64,000 bases of DNA from NCBI RefSeq assembly GCF_001905665.1, contig NZ_LIVX01000007.1:124001-188000 (forward strand), written 5' to 3'. Every line of letters begins with the position of its first letter. Within the stretch, counting starts at the first letter, position 1. A program made the translations under genes and the position numbers. The stretch is from Streptomyces sp. CB02261. Lineage in GTDB: Bacteria; Actinomycetota; Actinomycetes; Streptomycetales; Streptomycetaceae. Shown here one piece after another: positions 50,991 through 59,790 of the stretch. The notes under the pieces were generated by a model that had not been told where the DNA came from, ran no database searches, and worked only from the letters and a program-made list of their open reading frames with translations.

Positions 50991-52802
50991 CTACCGCAGG
51001 CGGAAGACGGGCCCCCGGGGCGTGAACGGGAGGGAGGCCCCCTCCGGGATCAGATAGGCGTGTTCGCGGCGTACGTGGAGCACGTCGCAGTAGCCGTCCG
51101 TGATCACGAGCACCGGCGCAGACGGCGGAAAGTCCTCCGCCCTCCGGAGCAGGTCGACGCCCGGCTGCAGCAGGGTGCCGCCGCGGCCGCGGACACGGAC
51201 CCGGCCCGCGATCTCCACGGGCGGCAGATAACCCGCGTCGTAGGCGGCCGCGTCGCAGAAGACCACCCGTGCCGCCGGCACGTCACGGGCCTCCGCGTAC
51301 GAGGCGATGGCGCCGAGGGCCTTGCCGAGCAGCTGCGCGTTCATCGACCCGGAGGTGTCGAGGACGACACCGAAGGTGCAGCGGGCTACCTCCTCCGGCG
51401 GGAAGTACCGCCCCGCGCGCGGGATGTCGGGCGTGGACGCCTGGCGGCGGGCGGGCCGCGCGAAACTCCGCACCGGCTCGGGGCGCGGCACGAACTCGTC
51501 GAACCAGCGTGCCAGCCGGGCGTCCCATGGCACCGGCGGGTGGGACAGCGCCCGGATCGCCTGCACGAGCCCCGCGGGCAGCAGCCCGCGCTCGCCGCTG
51601 ACGTGCAGGTCGAGGCCCTGGACCAGACCGCGCCGGTAGAACTCGTCGAGGTCGACCGCGTCGCGCGGACGGCCGCCGAGCGGTTCGCCGAGGATGTCGC
51701 CGACACCCTTGCCGCGCAGCGTGGCGAGGCGGCGCATACGGCGGGCGTCGGTGACGATCCGGTCGTACACCTCCTCCGCCGAAAGGCCCGCCAGCGCCGG
51801 GTCGTACAGCAGCCCTTCCGGCATGGTGCCGACACCCATCTCCACGAGCCAGCCGTTGACGACGTAGTCGGCGGCGACGTTGAAGAGGTACGGGTCGCGG
51901 GCGCCCCGCCGGTCACCGTGGCGCAGGGCGGCGTGCAGCATCTCGTGGGCGAGGACGAACCGCCACTCCTCGTCGTCGTACCGGCGCAGCGGATTGAGGT
52001 AGATCTCGCCGAGCGAGGCGTCGACGGCGGCCACGGCGATGCCGTGCGCGCGGGCGATCCCGGCGTCGGCGACGAGCCGCATGCCGGACGCGATGCCGCC
52101 CAGCAGCGGATACGAGGAGATGAACCAGCTCAGCGCCCGGTCCCAGGGCTGTCGGGGGGCCCGCTCCCCGGTGAGCGTGTCGCGCCGGCCGCCCGCGACG
52201 TCCATGGCCGCGGACATGGCGCGGGTCAGGGCGTGCGCGAAGGCGAGCTGCCAGTCGGGCAGGGTGTGCCAGGCCCGGGACCGCACCAGGATCTGGTCGG
52301 GCGCGTCGCCGCCCGTACCGCCCCGTTCGTACACGGCGGGGAGTCCGGACCTGCGCCAGCGCGCGGCGAGCTGCTCCTCGTCCCCGTCGGGATAGGCGGT
52401 CGGCAGGTGCTCGGGGGTGCGGCCGACGGGGAAGGTGAGCAGGAAGCGGTTGACGACGGCGCAGCGGGCGGCCAGGTCGAAGCGGTCCGGCTGCGGAACG
52501 ACGTCCTTGTGGGCCGGGACGTGCCCGAAGCCGAGGTGGATCAGGCAGTGGGCGAGGGCCCAGGCCCAGTCGGCCGGATCGGCGTGACGGTCCGGGTGGA
52601 CGTGCACCTTGCCGTCGGAGTCGACGGCGGCCAGGCCGTGCCGCGGGTTCAGGTCGCAGTCGCGGCTCCGGCAGATGTCGGCGTCCAGCGCGGCGAGCGC
52701 CGGGTTGCGCCGCACCAGGGCCAGACCGGCGACGAACGCCTCGGCCGCGGGGTCGCTCCGGGGGCCCTTCCCACGCCGGCGCGCGGGTGCCGCGCCGCTC
52801 AC
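50991..52802 (-). CDS. Predicted zinc metallopeptidase with vWA-like domain (DUF2201 type)
   Basis: A 603-aa protein. A gluzincin-like HEMLH motif lies near residue 285 (WRFVLAHEMLHAALRHGDR), and the C-terminal vWA-like domain has the MIDAS motif DTSGSM near residue 481, VVFCDAAAYDAGY and VLVITDGYCDV. Such proteins pair with MoxR-type AAA ATPases, as here: the GTG overlaps the ATPase stop by 4 nt (GTGA). The vWA part likely binds a metal-bridged partner that the ATPase remodels. Whether it cleaves protein is not known. Confidence 0.85.
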   Translation of the reverse strand: MSGAAPARRRGKGPRSDPAAEAFVAGLALVRRNPALAALDADICRSRDCDLNPRHGLAAVDSDGKVHVHPDRHADPADWAWALAHCLIHLGFGHVPAHKDVVPQPDRFDLAARCAVVNRFLLTFPVGRTPEHLPTAYPDGDEEQLAARWRRSGLPAVYERGGTGGDAPDQILVRSRAWHTLPDWQLAFAHALTRAMSAAMDVAGGRRDTLTGERAPRQPWDRALSWFISSYPLLGGIASGMRLVADAGIARAHGIAVAAVDASLGEIYLNPLRRYDDEEWRFVLAHEMLHAALRHGDRRGARDPYLFNVAADYVVNGWLVEMGVGTMPEGLLYDPALAGLSAEEVYDRIVTDARRMRRLATLRGKGVGDILGEPLGGRPRDAVDLDEFYRRGLVQGLDLHVSGERGLLPAGLVQAIRALSHPPVPWDARLARWFDEFVPRPEPVRSFARPARRQASTPDIPRAGRYFPPEEVARCTFGVVLDTSGSMNAQLLGKALGAIASYAEARDVPAARVVFCDAAAYDAGYLPPVEIAGRVRVRGRGGTLLQPGVDLLRRAEDFPPSAPVLVITDGYCDVLHVRREHAYLIPEGASLPFTPRGPVFRLR

Positions 52803-53860
52803 CGGCGGGCCTCGACCAGCCGGGGCATGTCGCGGGCGGCCTCGACGAGGAACCAGGCGGGCAGCACCGGCAGGCCGTCCTCGTCGTCACGGATGACGGT
52901 CTGGGCGAGCTCGACGGAGATCTCGGCGAGCTGCACGAGCAGCGCCTTGGCGCGGTGGGCGGTCTGCCGCAGGGCGGGGGAGACGTGGTCGCGGCCGGCG
53001 GGGAGTTCCTTGACGAGCCGGCCACGGAACGCGTCGGCCAGGTAGTAGAGCAGGTCCCGGTCCTCGACGCGGTGCGGCCAGGGCGCGTCGCCCTTGATGA
53101 TGGCGTCGAGCCCGTACGCGTGCCGCACGATCTTGGCGTACCCGCAGAAGGAGACGGCGTGCCCGGGGGTGAGGGTGCCGTGCGCGACGATCTTCAGCGT
53201 CTCCTCGTCCAGTGCCGGTCCGAACGAGTGCAGCGCGTCGGAGAGCATGTGCCAGGAACGGGGGGTCGAGAACGGCTCCTCGGTCTTGGGCGGCTGCGAC
53301 CAGAGGTGGTCGGGCCGGTCGGTCAGGTAGTCGACGACCCACGGGTGGATGCCGTTCTCGCCCGCCCACACGAGCCAGTCGCCGGCCGAGGCGCGCAGAT
53401 GGACGTGGGTGAGACGGTTCACGAGCGCGGAGGCGATGGGACGGGCCAGCGCGTTGTCGGTGGCGCGGTTGCCGGCGCCGATGACGATGGATCCCGCGGG
53501 GAGTTCGTACGTGCCGATGCGCCGGTCGAGGATGAGCGAGTAGAACGCCTTCTGCACGTCGGGGGTGGCGGCGTTGAGCTCGTCCAGGAAGAGGCAGTAC
53601 GGCTCGTCGCGGGCGATGGCCTCCGGCGGACAGAACACGGACCTGCCGTCGCGGATCTGAGGGACGCCGATGAGGTCCTCCGGCGCCAGCTGGGTGCCGA
53701 GCAGACTGACGCACTCGAGGCCGAGCGACTCGGCGAAGTCCCGTACGAGGGAGGACTTCCCGATGCCGGGGGCGCCCCACAGGAAGACCGGGCGCACGGT
53801 GGCCAGCCCGAGCAGCAGCTCGGGCACACGGGAGGGGGTGACGGTGACGGCGGCCTGCAC
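52799..53860 (-). CDS. MoxR-type AAA+ ATPase
   Basis: A 353-aa AAA+ protein: Walker A GAPGIGKSS (about residue 30), Walker B LFLDELNAA, sensor 1 IGAGNRATDN, and an arginine-rich lid region. MoxR ATPases act as chaperones that insert cofactors or activate vWA-domain partners. First gene of the two-gene unit with the metallopeptidase/vWA protein. GTG start without a good ribosome site. Confidence 0.9.
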   Translation of the reverse strand: MQAAVTVTPSRVPELLLGLATVRPVFLWGAPGIGKSSLVRDFAESLGLECVSLLGTQLAPEDLIGVPQIRDGRSVFCPPEAIARDEPYCLFLDELNAATPDVQKAFYSLILDRRIGTYELPAGSIVIGAGNRATDNALARPIASALVNRLTHVHLRASAGDWLVWAGENGIHPWVVDYLTDRPDHLWSQPPKTEEPFSTPRSWHMLSDALHSFGPALDEETLKIVAHGTLTPGHAVSFCGYAKIVRHAYGLDAIIKGDAPWPHRVEDRDLLYYLADAFRGRLVKELPAGRDHVSPALRQTAHRAKALLVQLAEISVELAQTVIRDDEDGLPVLPAWFLVEAARDMPRLVEARR

Positions 53861-54042
53861 GAGGGGAACTCCTGGATACGGACGATGCCCGGCGCGACCG
53901 GACGGGTCGGCGGTGCGCGGACAGTGTGGACGCCACGGGCACGACGACGCAGCCGAATTACGGCGGTGAGGCGGCCCCCGGCCGTACCGCGGCGCGGCGA
54001 AAACCCTTGGTCGCGGGGGTCCTTGGCCGGGATGATGGCGGG

Positions 54043-54642
54043 ATGGACCAGCACGGCGACACCGCCCCGCCCCCGCGTCCCGTCGACGCCCTCATCGTCG
54101 TGGACCTGCAGACGGCCTTCGTCACCGGTGGCGGCGCCGTGCCGGGCGCCGCGCGGCTCGTCGACCGCACGGCCGACCTCATCGCACGGGCCCGGCAGGG
54201 CGGCGCGCTCCTCGTCCACCTCCAGAACGACGGACCGCCCGGCGCGGAGGACGAACCCCACACGCCCGGCTGGGAGTTGCACCACCCCGTCCGCCTCGGA
54301 CCGAGGGAGATCGTCCTCCGCAAGCCGTACGACGACGGCTTCCGGGAGACGCCGCTCGGCGGCGTACTCGCCGACGCGGGGGTGCGGGCGGTCGCCGTCT
54401 GCGGGGTGATGTCCGAGATGTGTGTCCAGGCGACGGCCCGAACGGCCCTGGAGCGCGGCTATCGCGTCGTCGTGCCGCACGACGCCCACGCGACCCAGGA
54501 CGTCCCGGCCGCGCCCGGGATCAGCGGGGTCGTACCGGCCGCCACGGTCTCCCGGGTCGCGGCGTACGCCCTCGGGAGCGACGCGGAGGTGACCGTCCCG
54601 GCCGCCGGTGTCACCTTCACCGCCCCCGCCGGAGCGCACTGA
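54043..54642 (+). CDS. Isochorismatase-family cysteine hydrolase
   Basis: A 199-aa alpha/beta hydrolase with the catalytic triad Asp21 (LIVVDLQTAF), Lys94 (VLRKPYDDGF) and Cys127 (GVMSEMCVQATART). The family includes nicotinamidases, N-carbamoylsarcosine amidases and isochorismatases; the substrate here cannot be chosen. A weak -10-like GATGAT ends 6 nt before the ATG. Divergent from the MoxR operon across about 180 bp with no further gene seen. Confidence 0.88.
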   Translation: MDQHGDTAPPPRPVDALIVVDLQTAFVTGGGAVPGAARLVDRTADLIARARQGGALLVHLQNDGPPGAEDEPHTPGWELHHPVRLGPREIVLRKPYDDGFRETPLGGVLADAGVRAVAVCGVMSEMCVQATARTALERGYRVVVPHDAHATQDVPAAPGISGVVPAATVSRVAAYALGSDAEVTVPAAGVTFTAPAGAH

Positions 54643-54739
54643 GGCGGGCCCCTCCGCGACCGTGTCGGGCGCGCCCCTCCGCGTGCCGTACAACTGTGAG
54701 CGGACAAGGACAGCACCGGCCGCACGAGGGGGACCGCAG

Positions 54740-57700
54740 GTGGACACGTCCACGGAGCCGGGGGGCGCCGACCGCGCGCCCTTCGTCGGGCGAGCCCGTG
54801 AACTCGACTTCCTGGAGGGGCTGTTGCGCCTTCGGGTCGGTGGGCCGGGCGGGCCGCCGGCCGTGGGCGTCACGGGCGAGCCGGGCATCGGCAAGACCCG
54901 CCTCCTCACCGAGTTCGCCCTGCGGGCGCGGAGGCGCGGGGCGACCGTCCTGTGCGGCCGGGCGGCCGGCGACGCCCCCCACGGCACCCCCTTCCACGCA
55001 TTCGCCGACGCCGTGGCCGACCTGGACCCCGGTGACCGTGCCGCTTCCCCGGCCCTGGCCGTCCTCGCGGAACTCGTCGAACCGCCACCGGCGCCGGGAG
55101 CGGCGGACCCGGACGTCCTCCACGAGGGTCCGGCGCACCGGGGCGGGAAGCGGCATGGCGGGCTGATGGACGCGCCCGCCGCCGTGGCGGACCCGGACGT
55201 CAGCCGCGACGAGCCGGCGCACCGGGGCGGGAAGCGGCACGGCGGCCTGATGGACGCGCCCGCCGTCATGGCGGACCCGGACGTCCTTCACGACGGGCCG
55301 GCGCACCGGGGCGGGATGCGGTACGGCGGCCCGGCGGACGCGCCCGCCGCCGGGACGGCCGGTGCCGGGGACGTCCGGGCCGTGCCGCCCGCTCGGGTGC
55401 GGCGCATCGCGGCGGCCCTCGCGCAGGTCCCGGCGCGCGGTCTCGTGCTCGTGCTCGACGACTTCCACCACGCGGACCCCGCCTCCGTCACGCTCGTCGA
55501 CCATCTCCTCCGGCACCCGCCCCGGGCGCACCTCCTGCTCGTCCTCGCCCACCGCGAGCGGCAGACCGGGCCCACGCTCGCCTCGGCCCTCGCCCGGGCC
55601 ACCGACGCGGGCTCCCTCGCCCCCCTCGCCCTCGGACCGCTGCCGGCGGACGACTGCGCCGAGGGGCTCGTCCCCGGGCTGCCGCCCGGCCTCGCCCGGG
55701 AGATCCACGCCACCGCCCTCGGCAACCCGCTCTACCACCGCGCCCTCGCCCACGCCCGCACGCACCCGGGCGAGGCACCGGGCACCGGGCCGGTGGCCAT
55801 GGTCCTCGACGAACTCGCCCCGCTCGGCGCGTCGGAGCGGGCGGTCGTGGAGGCCCTCGCCGTGCTCGGCGGGCGCGCGGCTGCCGGCCTCCTCGCAGCC
55901 GTCGCCACGTCCGCCCCGCAGACCGACGGGGCCGCGGGAGCCGACCGGGCGCTGAGCGAGCTGACCCGCCGCGACCTCGTCCGGTCCGAGGACGAGGGAC
56001 GGGTCCTGGTCCTGCGCCACCCGGCGCTGCCGGAACTCGTACGGGACACGCTCGACCCGTGGCGCCGCAGAGAACTGCACCGGCGGGCCGCCGACGCCCT
56101 CGCCCGGGCCGGGGCGCCCGTGACCGAGCGTGCCCCGCACCTCGTCCGCACCGCGACCACCTGGGACCCGGCCGTGGCCGCGGCCCTCGTCGAGGCCGCC
56201 GAGCGGATCGGGGCGGCCGATCCCGCGTGCGCCGCCCACTGGCTCGGCGCGGTCCTCGCACTGCTCCCGGACACCCCCGAACACCTCCCCACCCGCCGGG
56301 AACTGACGCTCCGACGGGCAGAGGCACTCGGCTCGGCCGGCCGGGTGGCGGAGAGCCGTGACCTCCTCCACCACCTGATCGACAGCTGCCGACCCGGCCC
56401 CGGCGGCGGCACGGACACGGCCGAGCTGCGCACCTCGGCCGTCCTGCTCTGCGCGTTCATGGAACGCCACCTCGGCCGCTACCCCGAGGCCGACGCACTG
56501 CTCCGCGGGGAACTGGAGCGAACCCCCGGCCCCCGCCCCGGCCTGCGGACCCGGCTCGTCGTCGAGTGGGGCTGCCGCGCCCTCTTCGCCGCCCGCTACC
56601 CCGAGGTCCGTCCCGTCCTCGCCCCCACGCTCGCCGAAGCCCGGCGGAGGCGCGACGACACGGGCGCGGCCGAGGTCCTGACCCTGGCCGCGCTCGGCGA
56701 GGCGTACGAGGGCGACATCGCCTCCTCCCGGGTCCACGCGGCGGAGGCGGCCGCCCTCACCGACGCCTTCACCGACGGGCGCCTGGCCGACCACGCCGAA
56801 TCACTGGTGCGCCTCGCCTGGACCGAGGTCTTCCTGGAGGAGTACGGGACGGCAGAGCGGCACGCCACCCGGGGGATCGCGATGGCCCGGCGGGCCGGCC
56901 GGCCCTTCGCCCTCTCCCAGCTCCTCCTCTGCTCGGCGTACGTCCACCTCGTCACGGGCAGGGTCGGCACCGCGCTCGACCAGGCCGAGGAGTCGCTCGC
57001 CGTCGCCCGCACCCTGGGCGGCGCCGAACTCCTCGGCTTCAGCGGGGCGATCCGGGCCGTCGTCCTGCTCCACGCCCGACCGCCCGGCGACTCCGAGGCG
57101 CTGGCCGCGGCCGAGGAGGCCGCCGCCACCGTCGGGACCGCGGACGGCTGGTGGGCCACCCAGACCCGTTGCCTCCTCGGCTACGCCGTACCCATCGGCG
57201 CGGACCCGCACCGGGTGCGGGAGGTGCTCGTGCGGGCCGGCGGCGACCCGGACCTCTCCCGGATCCAGCCCTCGCTGCGCCCCGGGTACCTCGAACTCCT
57301 CTCGGGCGCGGCCCTCGCCACCGGGGACCTCGCGGAGGGCGAGCGGATCGCCCGCCTCGCCCTCGCCGAGGCCGAGCCGCTCGGCCTGCCCGTCCAGCTC
57401 GGCGCCGCGCGGCGCGCCTGGGGCCAGGTCCTCGCGCGCCGGGGCGAACCGGCGGCAGCGGCGGCGGCGTTCACCGAGGCGGCGCGGGACAGCGCCCGCC
57501 GCGGAGCCGTCCTGCGGGAGGCCCACAGTCTGCTGCTCGCCGCGCCCTGCACCCGGGCGGCGGGCGACGGGCCCCGGGCCGCCGCCCAGTGGCGCAGAGG
57601 CCGCCGGCTGGCCGCGCAGGGCGGCGCCCGCATGCTCCTCGAACTGGCCGACCGGAGCGGACCGGTGCCCCCGGAGGCCGCCGCCGGGGGACGACTCGCC

Positions 57701-57910
57701 GTCCTCACCCCGCGCGAGCGGGAGATCTCGGCCCTGGTGGCCGAAGGGCTCACCAACCAGGCCGTGGCCGACCGCCTCTGTCTGAGCCCCCGCACGGTCG
57801 AGAGCCATGTCGCCCGGGTCTACCGCAAGACGGGCGTGGAGACCCGGGCCGCACTCGCCTCCCTCGTGGTCAGGGACGGGGTGGGCGGGTCTCAGTCCTT
57901 GCGGGGGTAG
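54740..57910 (+). CDS. LAL-type LuxR regulator with AAA ATPase domain
   Basis: A 1056-aa regulator. N-terminal ATPase with PFVGRARELDFLEGLL, Walker A GEPGIGKT (residues 46-53) and Walker B LVLVLDDFHHAD; a TPR-like helical middle; and C-terminal LuxR helix-turn-helix (LTPREREISALVAEGLTNQAVADRL, then SPRTVESHVARVYRKTGV). LALs are ATP-dependent activators of catabolic or antibiotic genes. Residues 122-205, between Walker A and B, are three tandem 28-residue repeats, unusual for the family. GTG start; its 3' end overlaps the convergent kinase gene by 19 nt. Confidence 0.9.
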   Translation: MDTSTEPGGADRAPFVGRARELDFLEGLLRLRVGGPGGPPAVGVTGEPGIGKTRLLTEFALRARRRGATVLCGRAAGDAPHGTPFHAFADAVADLDPGDRAASPALAVLAELVEPPPAPGAADPDVLHEGPAHRGGKRHGGLMDAPAAVADPDVSRDEPAHRGGKRHGGLMDAPAVMADPDVLHDGPAHRGGMRYGGPADAPAAGTAGAGDVRAVPPARVRRIAAALAQVPARGLVLVLDDFHHADPASVTLVDHLLRHPPRAHLLLVLAHRERQTGPTLASALARATDAGSLAPLALGPLPADDCAEGLVPGLPPGLAREIHATALGNPLYHRALAHARTHPGEAPGTGPVAMVLDELAPLGASERAVVEALAVLGGRAAAGLLAAVATSAPQTDGAAGADRALSELTRRDLVRSEDEGRVLVLRHPALPELVRDTLDPWRRRELHRRAADALARAGAPVTERAPHLVRTATTWDPAVAAALVEAAERIGAADPACAAHWLGAVLALLPDTPEHLPTRRELTLRRAEALGSAGRVAESRDLLHHLIDSCRPGPGGGTDTAELRTSAVLLCAFMERHLGRYPEADALLRGELERTPGPRPGLRTRLVVEWGCRALFAARYPEVRPVLAPTLAEARRRRDDTGAAEVLTLAALGEAYEGDIASSRVHAAEAAALTDAFTDGRLADHAESLVRLAWTEVFLEEYGTAERHATRGIAMARRAGRPFALSQLLLCSAYVHLVTGRVGTALDQAEESLAVARTLGGAELLGFSGAIRAVVLLHARPPGDSEALAAAEEAAATVGTADGWWATQTRCLLGYAVPIGADPHRVREVLVRAGGDPDLSRIQPSLRPGYLELLSGAALATGDLAEGERIARLALAEAEPLGLPVQLGAARRAWGQVLARRGEPAAAAAAFTEAARDSARRGAVLREAHSLLLAAPCTRAAGDGPRAAAQWRRGRRLAAQGGARMLLELADRSGPVPPEAAAGGRLAVLTPREREISALVAEGLTNQAVADRLCLSPRTVESHVARVYRKTGVETRAALASLVVRDGVGGSQSLRG
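55103..55354 (+). repeat. Three 84-bp in-frame tandem repeats within the LAL gene
   Basis: Copies 55103-55186, 55187-55270 and 55271-55354, with no gaps. Each unit encodes 28 residues around the core ADPDV...PAHRGG...DAPA. Copies 1 and 2 share AHRGGKRHGGLMDAPA exactly; copy 3 is more diverged in its second half. Period is a multiple of three, so copy-number change keeps the frame. Confidence 0.95.
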
Positions 57911-59754
57911 GTGGACGTCACCCGGCCCTTCGCGTCGGCGTTCAGATACGCCGTTCCGTAGTCGTCGGACAGATAGATGCTCATGCCCGCCCCGTTCCCG
58001 GTCAGCGTCGACGCCGTGGTGAGGACGAGGTAGCGACTGGTCGGCCGGGCGACCCCGAGCTCCTTGTCCGCGCGCTTCAGGAGAGTCGGCAGGACGTCCC
58101 AGTCGAACGCGTCCAGATCGGCCGGGACCGTTCCGGGGAACGCGGTGCCGGATCCCTGGCGCTCGGCCACGTCCCCGCCCCGGTAGACGTACCGGTCGTA
58201 CCGCTTCGTACTCCCCTTGACCAGCGACTCGGCGATCGCGTACTCCGGGTACACGACGAAACCGGAGACCTTCGAGCCGCCGGAGGCCAGCTTGATGGCG
58301 GCGATGGCGGACCGGACGCCGGCCGGCGTCAGCAGGTCCCTCTCGACCGGTTCCGCCGCCTTCGTCGGCGCCTCCGAGGCCGAGGCCGAGGCCGAGGGCC
58401 GCTGGGCGGCCGGAGTCTGCTGCGACGAGGGCGTGGTGCCCGGGCCGCCCTTCGCATCGGCCGACCACCACGACCCGTTCATGGCGGCGACGGGGATGCC
58501 GACGGCGAGCACCACCGCGGCGGCGGAGCCCACGACCCGAGCGGTACGCCCCCTCCGGCGCCCCCCGTCGGCGCGTGCCCCGGCGGCCGCCGCGGGAGAG
58601 GAGGGAACGGTCGCGGGGGAGACCGCCGAGCCGGCGAACCGGGGGTCGCCCGGAGGACCGGTCACCGGGGTCGCGGGCGTCGAGGGACCGGTCACCTGAG
58701 CCCCCACGGGCGACGGGGTACCGGTCACCGGGGCCGCGTGAGTCGGAGCAGCGTCCTCGTGGGTGTGGACCGGAGGCGGCGCCAGCCGGAAAGAGGTCGG
58801 TTCGCTCCCGCCCCTGGGCCCGCCCGCCGGCCCGCCCGTGGCCCCGCCCTGCTCCGCCCCCGCGACGGAGGCGAGCGCGCGGTCCACTTCCTCGGCGTCC
58901 GGGCGGGCGGCCGGGTCCCGGACGAGGAGACGGCCGAGAACGCCGGTCAGCGCGCCGGCCCGCCGCGGGGGCGGCACGTCGTCGGAGAGGACGGCCGCGA
59001 GCGTCGCCAGGGTGTTCTCCCGGCGCAGCGGGTGGTGGCCCTCGACCGCCACGTACAGCAGCATCCCGAGGGACCACAGGTCGGCGGCCGGCCCGCTCCC
59101 GACGCTGCGGATCCGCTCGGGCGCCATGTAGTCGGGCGAGCCGATGATCGAGCCCGAGGCCGTCAGGACCGTCGACTCGCGGATCGCCGCGATGCCGAAG
59201 TCGGTGAGCACCGGTCGGCCGTCGGGGCGGAGCAGGACGTTGGCCGGCTTGACGTCACGGTGCTCGATGTCCCGCGCGTGGGCGGCCCGGAGGGCCGAGA
59301 GCAGCTCGCGGCCGAGGCCGGCGGCCTCGGCGGGGGTCATCGTGCCCCGGTCGAGCCGGTCCTGCAGCGACCCGCCGGTGACCAGCTCCATCACGATCCA
59401 CGGGTACGTCCCCTCGCCCGCGTCCACGATGTGATGGATCGTCACCACGTTGGGGTGGTCGATCCGGGCGAGGGCGCGTGCCTCCCGCAGGACACGGGCG
59501 CGCAGGGTCCTGGCCCCCTCGACGTCGTGCTCGGCCATCGCGGGGTCCGGCGGCCGCACCTCCTTCACCGCCACGTCACGGTGGAGGGCCAGGTCGCGGG
59601 CGCGCCAGACCGTTCCCATCCCGCCCCCGCCCAGCCGCTCCACCAGCGCGAAACGGCCGTCGATCACTCTGCTCACACGCACCCCTGTACTCGGGTCCCC
59701 GGGACGGTGGCGGCCCACGGCCCGGCCCCCGCCCACTTCGCCGTTCATGGTCAC
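57892..59754 (-). CDS. Membrane serine/threonine protein kinase (PknB-type)
   Basis: A 620-aa Hanks-type kinase: glycine loop GGGGMG (42-47), Lys64 in VAVKEV, HRDVKPAN (165-172), DFG (185-187) and APE (211-213). A Pro/Ala-rich linker leads to one membrane helix (about 404-425) and an outer domain of about 190 residues with a Ser/Thr-rich stalk (STKs in this genus usually sense cell-wall or ionic signals). The outer domain is not PASTA. It lies 36 nt downstream of a TPR gene and opposite a PP2C phosphatase. Confidence 0.92.
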   Translation of the reverse strand: MTMNGEVGGGRAVGRHRPGDPSTGVRVSRVIDGRFALVERLGGGGMGTVWRARDLALHRDVAVKEVRPPDPAMAEHDVEGARTLRARVLREARALARIDHPNVVTIHHIVDAGEGTYPWIVMELVTGGSLQDRLDRGTMTPAEAAGLGRELLSALRAAHARDIEHRDVKPANVLLRPDGRPVLTDFGIAAIRESTVLTASGSIIGSPDYMAPERIRSVGSGPAADLWSLGMLLYVAVEGHHPLRRENTLATLAAVLSDDVPPPRRAGALTGVLGRLLVRDPAARPDAEEVDRALASVAGAEQGGATGGPAGGPRGGSEPTSFRLAPPPVHTHEDAAPTHAAPVTGTPSPVGAQVTGPSTPATPVTGPPGDPRFAGSAVSPATVPSSPAAAAGARADGGRRRGRTARVVGSAAAVVLAVGIPVAAMNGSWWSADAKGGPGTTPSSQQTPAAQRPSASASASEAPTKAAEPVERDLLTPAGVRSAIAAIKLASGGSKVSGFVVYPEYAIAESLVKGSTKRYDRYVYRGGDVAERQGSGTAFPGTVPADLDAFDWDVLPTLLKRADKELGVARPTSRYLVLTTASTLTGNGAGMSIYLSDDYGTAYLNADAKGRVTSTYPRKD

Positions 59755-59790
59755 ACGCCGTCCCGGACGGTCGTCCGCCGCCGTACGCGT

